A stretch of 64,000 nucleotides of DNA from Bacteroidota bacterium (GTDB lineage: Bacteria; Bacteroidota; Ignavibacteria; Ignavibacteriales; Melioribacteraceae). The stretch covers positions 16,373-80,372 of the forward strand of contig JAKAEE010000007.1 in assembly GCA_021820065.1 (NCBI GenBank), in the 5' to 3' direction. Positions 8,056 to 17,411 of the stretch are shown piece after piece. Each line of letters begins with the position of its first letter. Positions within the stretch are counted from its first letter, which is position 1. The position numbers were made by a program, and so were the translations under genes. The notes below the pieces were generated by a model. It saw only the letters and a list, made by a program, of their open reading frames with translations, was not told where the DNA came from and made no database searches.

Positions 8056-8958
8056 ATGATGCTCAAGTTCGATCTGGCAATTTCTTATAAATGGGTTTAT
8101 GATGAAGAGCTCGTTCAGTTGATCGAAGATATTTTCCATAGTCACGGCTCAACAACTTTTCTTATTCGCAATTATAACATCGACGAGGTAATTGATAGAG
8201 TTAACCGGAAGGAATTACAGTTCAAAGCATACTTAGACCGGGCTTCGGATGAAGACCGCGCGTTTGAACCAATTTCAAAATTGCTGCAACGCCACCATTG
8301 TTATTTGATCAATCCGCACAACAAAGTTTTGAAAGCTACCGATAAATCAACAATGCATAAACGGCTGCTGAAAAAGAAATTCAGACTGCCGGATACACAT
8401 CTCATTCCGCGGTATTCACAAACACAGCAGTTGAAATTGAACGAATATGATCTGTTGCAACTCGGATCACCTTTTGTCATTAAACCAGCGGTCAATTCCG
8501 GCGGCGGTGAAGGCGTAATCAGAAATGCTGTTTCACTGCAGCAAATTATTGACGAACGAATCACGCATCCGAACGAAAAGTTTTTAATTCAAGAAAAAAT
8601 TAAGCCGCGTTTTTTTGCCGGACGACGCGCTTGGTTCAGAATTTTATGGGCTTTCAACAAAGCAATCCCAATTTGGTGGGACGATCAGACTCACATTTAT
8701 AACATCGTCACAAAAAAGGAAATCGCGCGCTTCAACCTTTTACCGCTTTCACGAATTACATCTAAGCTGGCAAGAATAACCAACCTCGATTATTTTTCTA
8801 CCGAGATTGCAGTTACCAAAGATCATAATTTTGTTATGATTGATTACGTGAACGACCAGTGCGACATGCGGCTGAAGTCAAACCATCCGGACGGTGTTCC
8901 AAATGAAGTTGTTTCTGAATTTATCGAAAGGATGAGGAAAAAAGTTTTCTCGCTCTAA
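8056..8958 (+). CDS. ATP-grasp domain protein, RimK-like
   Basis: About 301 residues; the frame opens TTG-ATG-ATG and I take the first ATG (8056). An N-terminal pre-ATP-grasp region (residues 1-105) precedes an ATP-grasp fold. The glycine-rich ATP loop is 'FVIKPAVNSGGGEGVI', with 'FLIQEKI' as the adenine-binding strand, and the late Asp/Asn metal ligands are in 'VMIDYVNDQCDMR'. ATP-grasp enzymes join a carboxylate to an amine or thiol through an acyl phosphate; the substrate here is unknown. It stands alone on the plus strand and its 3' end overlaps the 3' end of rsgA by 4 nt, tail to tail. Confidence 0.7.
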   Translation: MMLKFDLAISYKWVYDEELVQLIEDIFHSHGSTTFLIRNYNIDEVIDRVNRKELQFKAYLDRASDEDRAFEPISKLLQRHHCYLINPHNKVLKATDKSTMHKRLLKKKFRLPDTHLIPRYSQTQQLKLNEYDLLQLGSPFVIKPAVNSGGGEGVIRNAVSLQQIIDERITHPNEKFLIQEKIKPRFFAGRRAWFRILWAFNKAIPIWWDDQTHIYNIVTKKEIARFNLLPLSRITSKLARITNLDYFSTEIAVTKDHNFVMIDYVNDQCDMRLKSNHPDGVPNEVVSEFIERMRKKVFSL

Positions 8959-9908
8959 AAATTCATATCGTCTTCAACGGTTGCCAGCATATTCAAATAA
9001 CTTTGATACCTTAACTTGGCAATCAATTCTTTTTCCACGGCTTCGATAATAGCGCAGCCCGGCTCGTGATCATGCGTGCAAGTATTGAATCTGCAATTAT
9101 CTTGAAATGGTTTGAACTCGACAAAGTAATGTCCCAAATCTTCCTTGCGTACCCCGTAAGGATCTATCTCGCGAATACCGGGTGTGTCGATGATAAACGT
9201 TCCAACATCAACTTTTCGTAAAACACTTGTAACCGTGGTGTGCTTCCCTTTTGATGTTGAATCGCTGATTGTTCCAATTTTGAAATTCAGACTTGTGTAA
9301 ATCTCATTCAGCAGTGATGACTTTCCAACTCCGGATTGACCCCACATCAAATTGATTCTGTTTTTCATGGCTTCGCGCAATTCTTCTAAACCGTTTTTAG
9401 TGATTATGCTCGTCGCAAAAACTTCGTAGCCAATTCCTTGATAAAGCTGAACGAGAGTTTTGAAATCTTCACTGGTATCCAAATCGGTTTTATTGATTAC
9501 AATGATCGGCTTGATGTGAGAACTTTCTCCGATAACTATTAATCTGTCTATCAAACGGTTATTAAGTTTTGGAAGTTGGCAGCTTGAAACAATAACCAGG
9601 TTATCGATGTTTGCGGCAACAATTTGTTCAAGCCGCTCGCCCCGTGTACTTGCGCCTTTAATCTTAGGGGCTTTTCTCGAAATGTAATTTCTTCTTGGAA
9701 GGATTTTTTCTATTACACCGGAACCGTCATTGTTCATCTCGTACAAAACTTGATCGCCGACGGCAACAATATCAACGGCAAAAAGTTTACCGCGTTTCAA
9801 TGCAAATTCTTTTTGAAATCTCCCCCGCAGCGAACATCTTACTTCTTCATCTTTTTCATTCAACAAATAGTAATTATTGCTTTCAGTCTTGAAGACAGTG
9901 CCTTGAAT
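8955..9908 (-). CDS. rsgA: Ribosome small subunit-dependent GTPase A
   Basis: Circularly permuted GTPase acting in late 30S maturation. Order seen: OB-fold start (GTVFKTESNNYYLL), G4 (NKTD), G1 (GQSGVGKSSLLNE), G3 (DTPG), then the zinc-binding tail CRFNTCTHDHEPGCA. The only NTG start in the frame (TTG, 9866) would delete the first OB strand. Upstream codons back to 9908 are homologous in character and begin with ATT, five nucleotides after a strong GGAGG; an in-frame TAA lies just before. I therefore place the start at the ATT, giving 317 residues. If ATT is not used, the TTG at 9866 yields 303 residues. Confidence 0.9.
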   Translation of the reverse strand: MQGTVFKTESNNYYLLNEKDEEVRCSLRGRFQKEFALKRGKLFAVDIVAVGDQVLYEMNNDGSGVIEKILPRRNYISRKAPKIKGASTRGERLEQIVAANIDNLVIVSSCQLPKLNNRLIDRLIVIGESSHIKPIIVINKTDLDTSEDFKTLVQLYQGIGYEVFATSIITKNGLEELREAMKNRINLMWGQSGVGKSSLLNEIYTSLNFKIGTISDSTSKGKHTTVTSVLRKVDVGTFIIDTPGIREIDPYGVRKEDLGHYFVEFKPFQDNCRFNTCTHDHEPGCAIIEAVEKELIAKLRYQSYLNMLATVEDDMNF

Positions 9909-9930
9909 TTTTACCTCCGTTTAAAAATAA

Positions 9931-9956
9931 GAAGCACCTTAAAAATAAGGTGCTTC
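9931..9956 (-). terminator. Rho-independent terminator of the OmpP1-family gene
   Basis: Perfect 10-bp stem GAAGCACCTT / AAGGTGCTTC with a 6-nt loop, followed on the minus strand by TTATTTTT. It separates the porin-like gene from rsgA, whose GGAGG begins a few bases later. Confidence 0.8.
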
Positions 9957-10010
9957 CGAGGGGTTGTCAATCAGTAGTACTTCGAGGAGGATTAATCCAC
10001 CTAAGGCGGA

Positions 10011-11468
10011 TTAAAAGTTGTAAGTAACTCCAATCACAAAATTATCTTTTGTTAAGTCTTGGTTGGTGCGGGAAACATTGAATCCGTAATTGTCGCCAAA
10101 ATCTTTCCACCATCCGTGAGAGTAAGCGAGATTAAGTGAAAGATTAGACGCGGTTTTGTAGCCGAGACCAACAGTTACATATTTCTTATCGTAGTCGGTA
10201 GGATCACCCTGGTACGGCGACGGTTTATACATGAATCCGCCTCTGAAAGCAAATCCGCTGTTTGGAATTCTAACTTCAGCACCGGCATTCAAATTATAAA
10301 CGGTTCTGAAAAGTGATTTGATATCATTGTTGTTTTGTTCCCGCGTGATTTGGTCGAGTCCGCTTGAAAACCGCATTTGAGTAAAATCAATCATTGTTGC
10401 ATCGGCGCTCAGTGTAACAATATCGTTTTTGAACGAACCGCCTAATGTAAATTCGTACGGAGTTGTAATATCGTACTCGCTCCGGTAATCAATTGGCGGA
10501 TTGATTTTGAAAGTAGTGTTTGTGAAATTGCTTTCGCCGTAAACCGAATATGTTTCTTTGATCGTGTAAGTTCTCGGGAATCGAATTGACGCGCCGAGAT
10601 TAAATGAATCATTAACTTTGGCTAACATTCCGATCTTTGCATCCCAGCCGGAAATATTCCAATCCAAAATTGTATTTCTGTAAAACGATTGGAAACCGGC
10701 GGTTCTGCTGTCGGTTGGATCGAGTTGAAAATTAGCGGGATAACTGCCGGGATTTTTCTCCCAATAGTCCAACGTTCTTTTAAATGTGCCCGTGATAACG
10801 TTAACAGTAGCACCGACGAATACATTTTGTTCAACTTCAACCGCGCCTCCGAAGTACCAACTGTTAATTGTTCCTTCGCTAAGAATGTTACCGCTCTGAT
10901 TTAATTTTCCGTTTATTAATGTCGTGTCGGCAAGTGGTTTATTGTTGGCGTCACGCGGCGTATAACTTAACCCCAAATTGTATGCAAAATCTCTGTCGTC
11001 CGGATTTGTTGAGAAAACCAAATTTTGAATTTTGGAAGTGCTGCCGCTGTTGTACCCGTTGAATTTTATTACATTGTTAAAATCTTTCAGTTGGTTATAT
11101 CCTAAAGCAAACACCAGACTTCCTCTTGACGTTGGAATAGGAAACGCAAATCCAAATTGGCTTAGTTTTGTAGAACTGTTGGAAGCGTTTGTACTGTTTC
11201 CAAAAAATGTTACGTTATTGCTCAAAGAATTATTTCCTAATGCGCCGTCAAATTGCAGTTTTCGAATTAGACCAAAACCTGCCGGATTAAAAATTGCAGC
11301 GGATAAATCATTGCTTATAGCTGTGTACGCATTTCCCATTCCGAGAGATCTGGGACCGCTGATAATTCCCGGGTCACTCAACCTTAATGCATCATTGAAG
11401 TCCTGCGCATGAAGTGTGCAAACCATCATCAGCAAGAACATTCCTAGAAACTTCAAATAGCTTTTCAT
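10011..11468 (-). CDS. Outer membrane transport protein, OmpP1/FadL/TodX-like
   Basis: 485 residues with signal peptide (MKSYLKFLGMFLLMMVCTLHAQ). The early segment 'GPRSLGMGNAYTAISNDLSA' followed by 'IFNPAGFG' is the hallmark of the FadL/OmpP1 and PorV-like family in Bacteroidota. The rest is alternating amphipathic beta strands ending in 'NFVIGVTYNF', a terminal aromatic typical of BAM substrates. Likely role: uptake of hydrophobic compounds across the outer membrane; substrate not known. Monocistronic, with its own terminator at 9931-9956. Confidence 0.8.
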   Translation of the reverse strand: MKSYLKFLGMFLLMMVCTLHAQDFNDALRLSDPGIISGPRSLGMGNAYTAISNDLSAAIFNPAGFGLIRKLQFDGALGNNSLSNNVTFFGNSTNASNSSTKLSQFGFAFPIPTSRGSLVFALGYNQLKDFNNVIKFNGYNSGSTSKIQNLVFSTNPDDRDFAYNLGLSYTPRDANNKPLADTTLINGKLNQSGNILSEGTINSWYFGGAVEVEQNVFVGATVNVITGTFKRTLDYWEKNPGSYPANFQLDPTDSRTAGFQSFYRNTILDWNISGWDAKIGMLAKVNDSFNLGASIRFPRTYTIKETYSVYGESNFTNTTFKINPPIDYRSEYDITTPYEFTLGGSFKNDIVTLSADATMIDFTQMRFSSGLDQITREQNNNDIKSLFRTVYNLNAGAEVRIPNSGFAFRGGFMYKPSPYQGDPTDYDKKYVTVGLGYKTASNLSLNLAYSHGWWKDFGDNYGFNVSRTNQDLTKDNFVIGVTYNF

Positions 11469-11518
11469 AATTTCCTCAACGTTGTTGAATAATTAATACT
11501 GTACCAACGAAACAATAA

Positions 11519-12490
11519 TTATCTTCCGCGACCACTTGATTCTCTAGAACCTGAACCCGATCGTCCTGAACTTTCAGAACGCGGCGCTTCAGACGGTGCG
11601 GGTTGAGAGCTGGGTTCACTTCTTGGCGTATAGCTCGGAGCCGGTCTTTCGGAACGCGGCGGAGGAGAATAACTTGGACGTGAACTTTCTCCTCTGGTAG
11701 CTCGCCCAGATTCACCGCTTCTGCGATTCGAATTATCCCTAACCTGAGGGTCTTGTCTTTCATTTCTGTTGCGCGATCTTACCTCAGCGTTACGTGAACT
11801 TGTGTTATTTCTCGGAGTTTCCTTTGATAACCTAGAACCGGAATTGTTTCCCGGGTTGGCTTCACGAGAAACTCTAACATTATTAAGATCAACATTCAAA
11901 CCGGTGTTAGCATTTCTATCTCTTGTTGGATATCCTACTCCAGCTGCCGAACTTCTACCGCCACCGCCTGAATTTCTATATCTTGTAGCAGAACCACGGT
12001 CACCTTCGTTACCTCTCGGTCTCAAAGCTGTGTACGATCTGTACTTATAATTTGTGTACGGCATATAGTTACCCCAGTAGTTGTTGTAATATCCCCATAA
12101 ACTGTTGGGATAATAGTAGTTGGACCAGTAATAGCCTTGTCCCCAATAGTAATAAGGACTGTAACCATACCCATCATACCCGAAAGGATCGTAGTAGTAT
12201 CCTAAGTTGAAACCATAAGAAGGATAGTATCCCCAAAGGAATCTTCTGTAGCCTGAATAACTGCCGTCGTTGTAATAATTGTAGTCGTAGTTATTCTGAT
12301 CATAGTAGCCTGTTGAATCTTGGTTGTAATATCCAGTCGAATCTTGGTTCAGATCATTTTGCGAATACTGCCCGTCACCGTTTGTGTATCCACCATTTCC
12401 ATAACCAGTATTACGGACGGCAATTTGAGTATAACAACCGCCCAACCATAAAAGCGGAACGACGGCTAATAACTTGATTAATGTTTTCAT
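11519..12490 (-). CDS. Low-complexity Tyr/Asn/Gly-rich lipoprotein
   Basis: 323 residues. The ATG at 12490 has a GGGTGG-type ribosome site and opens a lipoprotein signal (MKTLIKLLAVVPLLWLGGC). After it come about 110 residues dominated by Tyr, Gly, Asn and Asp (YWGQGYYWSNYYYPNSLWGY), then a tail of about 150 residues rich in Arg, Ser, Pro and Asn (RSERPAPSYTPRSEP). No enzyme motif is visible and both halves look disordered. Similar Tyr-rich lipoproteins occur in Bacteroidota/Ignavibacteria envelopes, but I do not know a function. Confidence 0.6.
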   Translation of the reverse strand: MKTLIKLLAVVPLLWLGGCYTQIAVRNTGYGNGGYTNGDGQYSQNDLNQDSTGYYNQDSTGYYDQNNYDYNYYNDGSYSGYRRFLWGYYPSYGFNLGYYYDPFGYDGYGYSPYYYWGQGYYWSNYYYPNSLWGYYNNYWGNYMPYTNYKYRSYTALRPRGNEGDRGSATRYRNSGGGGRSSAAGVGYPTRDRNANTGLNVDLNNVRVSREANPGNNSGSRLSKETPRNNTSSRNAEVRSRNRNERQDPQVRDNSNRRSGESGRATRGESSRPSYSPPPRSERPAPSYTPRSEPSSQPAPSEAPRSESSGRSGSGSRESSGRGR

Positions 12491-12639
12491 GACACCACCC
12501 TTAAAAATTCTATATATCTTATACAAAAACTGTACCCTTTTCAGTTCCAAAAGAAAGGTAGAAATGCAGCTATTTGAATGAAAGCTAAGTTATGTGTATA
12601 GAAGAGTAAACTTATGTGTTCGTTTTGAAATACAAACGG

Positions 12640-13410
12640 CTAGAATAAACTTTTTACGTATTCAACAAAAATACCTCTATCGGCACTGTTGCTGTTAATT
12701 CGTTTGTTATCCAACAAATCTCTGAAATTTAAGCCGAGCGTTAAACCTTCCCCAACCGACCAGCGCAGACCCATATTCAAATATCCGTTGCCTTTCCCTA
12801 GTGAACTGCCTGTATTATCGTTGGTTCCAAAATCGTATTCACCAAGCAATGAGACTTTTCCGCCAAGGGTTTTTTCGAAGCCGACACCGATGTCTATGTC
12901 TTTGTCGCCATCATTTCTTTCGAGAGAATAGTTAATTACTCCGTGAAGACTTAAGTAGCCGAAGAATTCAAAATTTTTTGCTGCGGCAGCAAAGAATCCA
13001 GGTGACTTTATTTGGTATCGATCAAGATCGCGGTTATAGTTTCCCTTGCCTTGTGAATCAAAACCAACCGTGATTGCCGGTAACGCTTGACTCTCGTCGA
13101 CGATTCTTCCTCTTATGTTAATGCCGGGAAGCTTATACCACTCAATATTTCCGGAACCGATAATATTACTTCCACCGTAAGAAATTCCGAAACTAAATCC
13201 TTCAAAGACGCCAACTTCAATTTTTGAAACTACAACCCCGTTCGGCATAATATCCATGGATACGCCGGTAAAACCTTTCTGAAGGATTCCGGCTGTCGGC
13301 AAATCGATCAAATTTCTGTATTCGTATTTTGCATTCGAGCCGCTTGTGCCTTGGCAAAATAATTGAGAGCTAATGAAAAGAATAAATATTAAAGAAAAGA
13401 TTTTTTTCAT
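12640..13410 (-). CDS. Outer membrane beta-barrel-like protein, YjbH-type repeats
   Basis: 256 residues from the ATG at 13410, which opens a signal peptide (MKKIFSLIFILFISSQLFCQ). The body alternates short amphipathic strands: 'LPTAGILQKGFTGVSMDI', 'VGVFEGFSFGISYGG', 'INIRGRIVDESQALPAITVG', 'GYLNMGLRWSVGEGLTLGL'. This pattern is that of the 'MPTA-G'-starting barrel proteins often annotated as YjbH-like. It lacks other recognisable domains; function unknown. Confidence 0.6.
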   Translation of the reverse strand: MKKIFSLIFILFISSQLFCQGTSGSNAKYEYRNLIDLPTAGILQKGFTGVSMDIMPNGVVVSKIEVGVFEGFSFGISYGGSNIIGSGNIEWYKLPGINIRGRIVDESQALPAITVGFDSQGKGNYNRDLDRYQIKSPGFFAAAAKNFEFFGYLSLHGVINYSLERNDGDKDIDIGVGFEKTLGGKVSLLGEYDFGTNDNTGSSLGKGNGYLNMGLRWSVGEGLTLGLNFRDLLDNKRINSNSADRGIFVEYVKSLF

Positions 13411-13512
13411 TGTGGTTTCGTCCCGCAAATCTTAAAAGTAAATTAGAAAGAATTTTTGTCTTATGCAGAAAAAACTAGGCGAAAGTAATTCTTACCTTGA
13501 TCCAAACAAGGC

Positions 13513-14922
13513 TTATCTTTTTTTAAATGTCGTTCCGAATTTACTGTCTTCAAGAATAATACCTAGTTTGTTCAAATCATTTCTAATCTGATCTGCAAGA
13601 GAGAAATTCTTTTCTTTCTTTAGAGTTTCTCTTACGCCAATCAACAATTTAATTAAATCATCTTCCAATATACCCTCCGAAGATTTTCCTAATTGTTCCA
13701 AACTAATTATTCCCAGCACGTTATCAGCTACATCCTTCAAGAATTTCTTAGCGTCAACAAAAAACTGAATCTTAATTTTCTCATTATCAGAGATTATTTT
13801 ATTTACCGCCTTTACAAAATCAAAAATTACCGCAACGCCTTGCGGCGTGTTGAAATCATCATCCATTACTTTTGCAAAGTCATCGTAGTATTTCTGAAAA
13901 TCAAAATCGGGATTGACGCCATTGTCGGTTGCAGCTTTTAAGGAGTGTTCAATTTTTTCAGCAAGGTTTATGATCTTCTCAGCCCCCTTCTGAGCGGAGT
14001 CAAGTAGCTCGTCACTGAAATTAAGCGGACCGCCATAATACGTTTGAGAGAAGAAAAGTCTTATTGCTTCTGCTGAGTATTTTGTAAGTATCTCTCTTGC
14101 GGTAAAAAAGTTGCCCAACGATTTAGACATCTTCTCGTTCTGAATATTTAAAAAACCAAAGTGCATCCAATAGTTTACAAACTTTTGTTCGAATGCCGAT
14201 TCACTCTGCGCAATTTCGTTTTCGTGATGTGGAAAAATCAAATCATTCCCTCCGGCATGAATGTCTATTGTCTTACCTAGAAGAGTCGTACTCATTGCAG
14301 AGCATTCGATATGCCAGCCGGGCCTGCCTTTTCCCCATGGGCTGTCCCACGAAGGCTCACCTTCTTTTGTTTTTTTCCAAAGAGCAAAATCCAAAGGATT
14401 TTTTTTCTCATCATTAATTTCAATTCGAGCCCCCGCTTCCAGCTCATTAATATTCTTACCACTCAATTTTCCATACTCATTAAACTTCGATACATCAAAA
14501 AACACATTCCCGTTAACGTTGTATGCAATACCTTTCTTTTCCAAATCGGAGATTAAATTTATCATCGTTTCAATATGGTTCGTTGCCTTAGGATTAAAAG
14601 TTGCGGCGCTAACCTTGAGTTTTTTCAAGTCCTCAAAAAAAGCTTGTGCATAATAAGCAGCAACTTCCGATGCCGGTTTCTTTTCCTGTATTGATTTCTT
14701 GATGATATTATCATCTACATCAGTAATGTTCATAGTGAACTTTACATTGAAACCTTTGAACTCAAGATATCTTCGTATTATGTCCGCCATGATAAATGAG
14801 CGGGCGTTTCCAATATGAAAAAAATCATAAACGGTAGGTCCGCATACGTACATCGTTACTAAACCCGGGTTAATGGGATGAAATTCTTCTTTTTTGCGCG
14901 AAAGTGTATTATAAATCAGCAT
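13513..14922 (-). CDS. cysS: Cysteinyl-tRNA synthetase
   Basis: 469 residues, normal length. Class I signature HIGN in 'CGPTVYDFFHIGNARSF' (Cys27 is a zinc ligand), the further zinc ligands in 'GWHIECSAM' and 'FPHHENEIAQSE', and KMSKS in 'NEKMSKSLGNFF'. It charges tRNA-Cys in the cytosol. It is a single gene on the minus strand, divergent from the cytochrome gene at 15168. Confidence 0.97.
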   Translation of the reverse strand: MLIYNTLSRKKEEFHPINPGLVTMYVCGPTVYDFFHIGNARSFIMADIIRRYLEFKGFNVKFTMNITDVDDNIIKKSIQEKKPASEVAAYYAQAFFEDLKKLKVSAATFNPKATNHIETMINLISDLEKKGIAYNVNGNVFFDVSKFNEYGKLSGKNINELEAGARIEINDEKKNPLDFALWKKTKEGEPSWDSPWGKGRPGWHIECSAMSTTLLGKTIDIHAGGNDLIFPHHENEIAQSESAFEQKFVNYWMHFGFLNIQNEKMSKSLGNFFTAREILTKYSAEAIRLFFSQTYYGGPLNFSDELLDSAQKGAEKIINLAEKIEHSLKAATDNGVNPDFDFQKYYDDFAKVMDDDFNTPQGVAVIFDFVKAVNKIISDNEKIKIQFFVDAKKFLKDVADNVLGIISLEQLGKSSEGILEDDLIKLLIGVRETLKKEKNFSLADQIRNDLNKLGIILEDSKFGTTFKKR

Positions 14923-15167
14923 TTTAACTCGATAATTAATAGTTGATATTTACAAATTTTGCTTAGTTCTAACAAGAAATAAATAAAAAAATAGTCTTTG
15001 ACAAAAATTTAATACTTAAACTAAAAAAATCTTTTTTAGACTTTGACATCTTTATTATTTTTTTTATTTTCAAGTAGAAATTAGAATAAAAAGCACAAAT
15101 CTCTTTTTATCTCTATTTCGGATGATTGAGTCGTAAAAGATAATACTTTAATTAATGGAGGATCAAA
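14923..15167. other. AT-rich divergent intergenic region upstream of cysS and the cytochrome gene
   Basis: 245 bp with long A/T runs. It contains two TTGACA hexamers (around 14999 and 15044) facing the cytochrome gene, but I cannot pick a firm -10. A strong ribosome site (GGAGGA) lies just before the ATG at 15168. No gene is seen. Confidence 0.35.
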
Positions 15168-17294
15168 ATGATTCGTAAATTTACAATTATTCTCTCCGCA
15201 TTGATACTAGCTACAACATCTTTGAGCGCACAAACTGTGAACTTAACTTTTTCGCCTTACGGAGTATCTCCGCGCGATGTTGCTAAATCCAAAACAGATA
15301 TTTACGCCTACCCCTTTAGTGGTTTAACAAATGTCGGCGTTGGAACATTGTGTTATTTTAAGGCAGCAATTACAGGCAAGAAATTTGCTTCACCGGTTTT
15401 TTCTATTACGAAGAAACCGTCTGGTTCTACAACTAAAATTGGAACAACGAAAGATATTCAGAATGACTCGACTCAGATAATTACGTTTACACCTGATAAG
15501 GCAGGGACATATGTTCTTTCAGTGACAGACGGAAGTTATACGAGTGTTCTAACATTTAATGCAGCAAAATATGTAGGCGTTTATAATACTGTAATAAATG
15601 GAATAGATACCAAGTTACAATGTAAAACATGCCATTCCGGCAAAGTTGGTGAGTGGGAAAATACTTTGCACTCTTCAATGTTTACTCGAGCGATGAAAGC
15701 AACTCCGGGTTTAAGCGGTCCTACAGATCATTACAGCAAGAATTGCATTGGTTGCCATACAACAGGTTATGACGCAGATTCAACTGCTGTAAATGATGGA
15801 TTCGACGATCTTCCATTCACTTATCCTTCTGTTGTAACTCCTCAAACTTACGATACGTTAGTTGTTAAATTTCCAAAGGCAATGTTGAGAGCAAACATTC
15901 AATGTGAAAGCTGCCATGGTCCGGCAAGTGGACACCTAGGTACTACAACAGATGAGAGGATGGTAGCTTCATGGGATGCTAAAGTTTGCGCTTATTGTCA
16001 TGATTCAGGAACCCATCACTTTTTCCCAGACCAATGGGCAACTTCAAAACATGCGGTCTCCACTTCCTATCCAACCGGATCCGGACGAGAGACTTGCGTA
16101 AGATGCCATAGCGGTAAAGGATTTGCAGAATTTGTTGAAGGTGTTTCAACAACAGACCCCTATTTTGATGCCTCTTATGTACCAATCACTTGTGCAGCCT
16201 GCCATGATCCACATAGCGACGCAAATGTTAATCAGCTGAGAACAGTGTCAGTTAGTTTATTGGCGCCTGGTGGAACGACAAAACAAATCACCAATGCTGG
16301 CAAAGGTGCTCTATGTATGAATTGTCACCAATCAAGAGCTGAAGCAAATGCGGCTATAGCCGGTGCCGGAACATCAGCTATCAATTTGCGATTTGGACCT
16401 CATTATGGAGCGCAAGGCGATATGTTGGAATCGAACAATATGCTAGAATTGGGCGGACAAAAATTAGCTACGACAAATCATATCGGAGCTACTGTTGACG
16501 CATGCGTAAGATGTCACATGTATAAAAATAATGTTTCTGCTGATGCCCAGGGTAATATAATCAAAATGGGCAATCACACTTTTAGTATGATGTCTCCTGA
16601 TGGAACCGACAATATGGAAGCTTGTGCACAATGCCATGGCTCCACATTCGGAACCGGTTTCGATCAAGTTAAATTTTACTTGAACGGCTCCGCTGATTTT
16701 GATAACAACGGTGTTGAAGAAGGACTGCAGATTGAAGTTCAAGGAATGATTACCAAAGTAATGGCACAATTAGCAACGACAATACCAGGTGTGGTGCTAA
16801 GTACAAGCTACGGATTTACGAAAGATGATGGAACGTGGTTTGGATTCCCCACCCCTTCTTCCAAATGGACAAAAGATCAATTGAGTGCATATTGGAATGC
16901 ATTTACCGCATTTGAAGATAAGAGCGGTGGTATCCATAATCCAAAATATATTGTCACTGCTTTACGTGGTGCGATGAAACTTCTCGGTATCGCAACAGCA
17001 GTTAAACAAGACTATCAAGAAACTGTACCAACAGATTACGTTGTATATCAAAACTATCCGAATCCGTTCAACCCATCAACTAACATCAGATTCGCATTAC
17101 CGAAAGAATCTCATGTCAAGTTGACTGTCTATGATGTAACCGGCAGAGAAATCGTAACACTTGTTAACGATAATCTAAACGCTGGTGTTCATACTGTTGA
17201 ATGGTCTGCAAAAGACTTGGCTTCGGGTATGTATCTCTATAGAATAGAAGCTGGTAACTTTGTTCAAGTTAACAAGATGATCTTACTCAAGTAA
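15168..17294 (+). CDS. Secreted nine-heme c-type cytochrome with type IX sorting domain
   Basis: 708 residues. Signal peptide (MIRKFTIILSALILATTSLSAQ), a beta-rich N-terminal region to about 140, then nine CxxCH heme sites at about residues 152, 193, 246, 274, 310, 342, 383, 446 and 486. The last 80 residues form a Por/T9SS sorting domain (YQNYPNPFNPSTNIRFALP ... YDVTGREIVTLV ... GMYLYRIEAG). Established: such tails send proteins through the type IX system to the cell surface. Inference: an extracellular electron-transfer or dissimilatory redox protein. A ribosome site and a terminator frame it as a single gene. Confidence 0.88.
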   Translation: MIRKFTIILSALILATTSLSAQTVNLTFSPYGVSPRDVAKSKTDIYAYPFSGLTNVGVGTLCYFKAAITGKKFASPVFSITKKPSGSTTKIGTTKDIQNDSTQIITFTPDKAGTYVLSVTDGSYTSVLTFNAAKYVGVYNTVINGIDTKLQCKTCHSGKVGEWENTLHSSMFTRAMKATPGLSGPTDHYSKNCIGCHTTGYDADSTAVNDGFDDLPFTYPSVVTPQTYDTLVVKFPKAMLRANIQCESCHGPASGHLGTTTDERMVASWDAKVCAYCHDSGTHHFFPDQWATSKHAVSTSYPTGSGRETCVRCHSGKGFAEFVEGVSTTDPYFDASYVPITCAACHDPHSDANVNQLRTVSVSLLAPGGTTKQITNAGKGALCMNCHQSRAEANAAIAGAGTSAINLRFGPHYGAQGDMLESNNMLELGGQKLATTNHIGATVDACVRCHMYKNNVSADAQGNIIKMGNHTFSMMSPDGTDNMEACAQCHGSTFGTGFDQVKFYLNGSADFDNNGVEEGLQIEVQGMITKVMAQLATTIPGVVLSTSYGFTKDDGTWFGFPTPSSKWTKDQLSAYWNAFTAFEDKSGGIHNPKYIVTALRGAMKLLGIATAVKQDYQETVPTDYVVYQNYPNPFNPSTNIRFALPKESHVKLTVYDVTGREIVTLVNDNLNAGVHTVEWSAKDLASGMYLYRIEAGNFVQVNKMILLK

Positions 17295-17319
17295 TTCTTT
17301 CTCGATAAACTTTTACTGG

Positions 17320-17347
17320 GACCCCCAATTACTGGGGGTCTTTTTTT
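17320..17347 (+). terminator. Rho-independent terminator after the cytochrome gene
   Basis: GACCCCC (17320-17326), 7-nt loop, GGGGGTC (17334-17340), then seven T. A classic intrinsic terminator 25 nt after the stop codon. Confidence 0.92.
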
Positions 17348-17411
17348 ATGCGTCAAAAAAAGCGTTCTCAATTTTTGATATATTTCAATTGTAAAATTTT
17401 GCGAGTTTATA

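Noticed and set aside
11476..11763. 95-residue minus-strand ORF
   Set aside because: Frame shadow of the Arg/Ser-rich tail of the lipoprotein gene.
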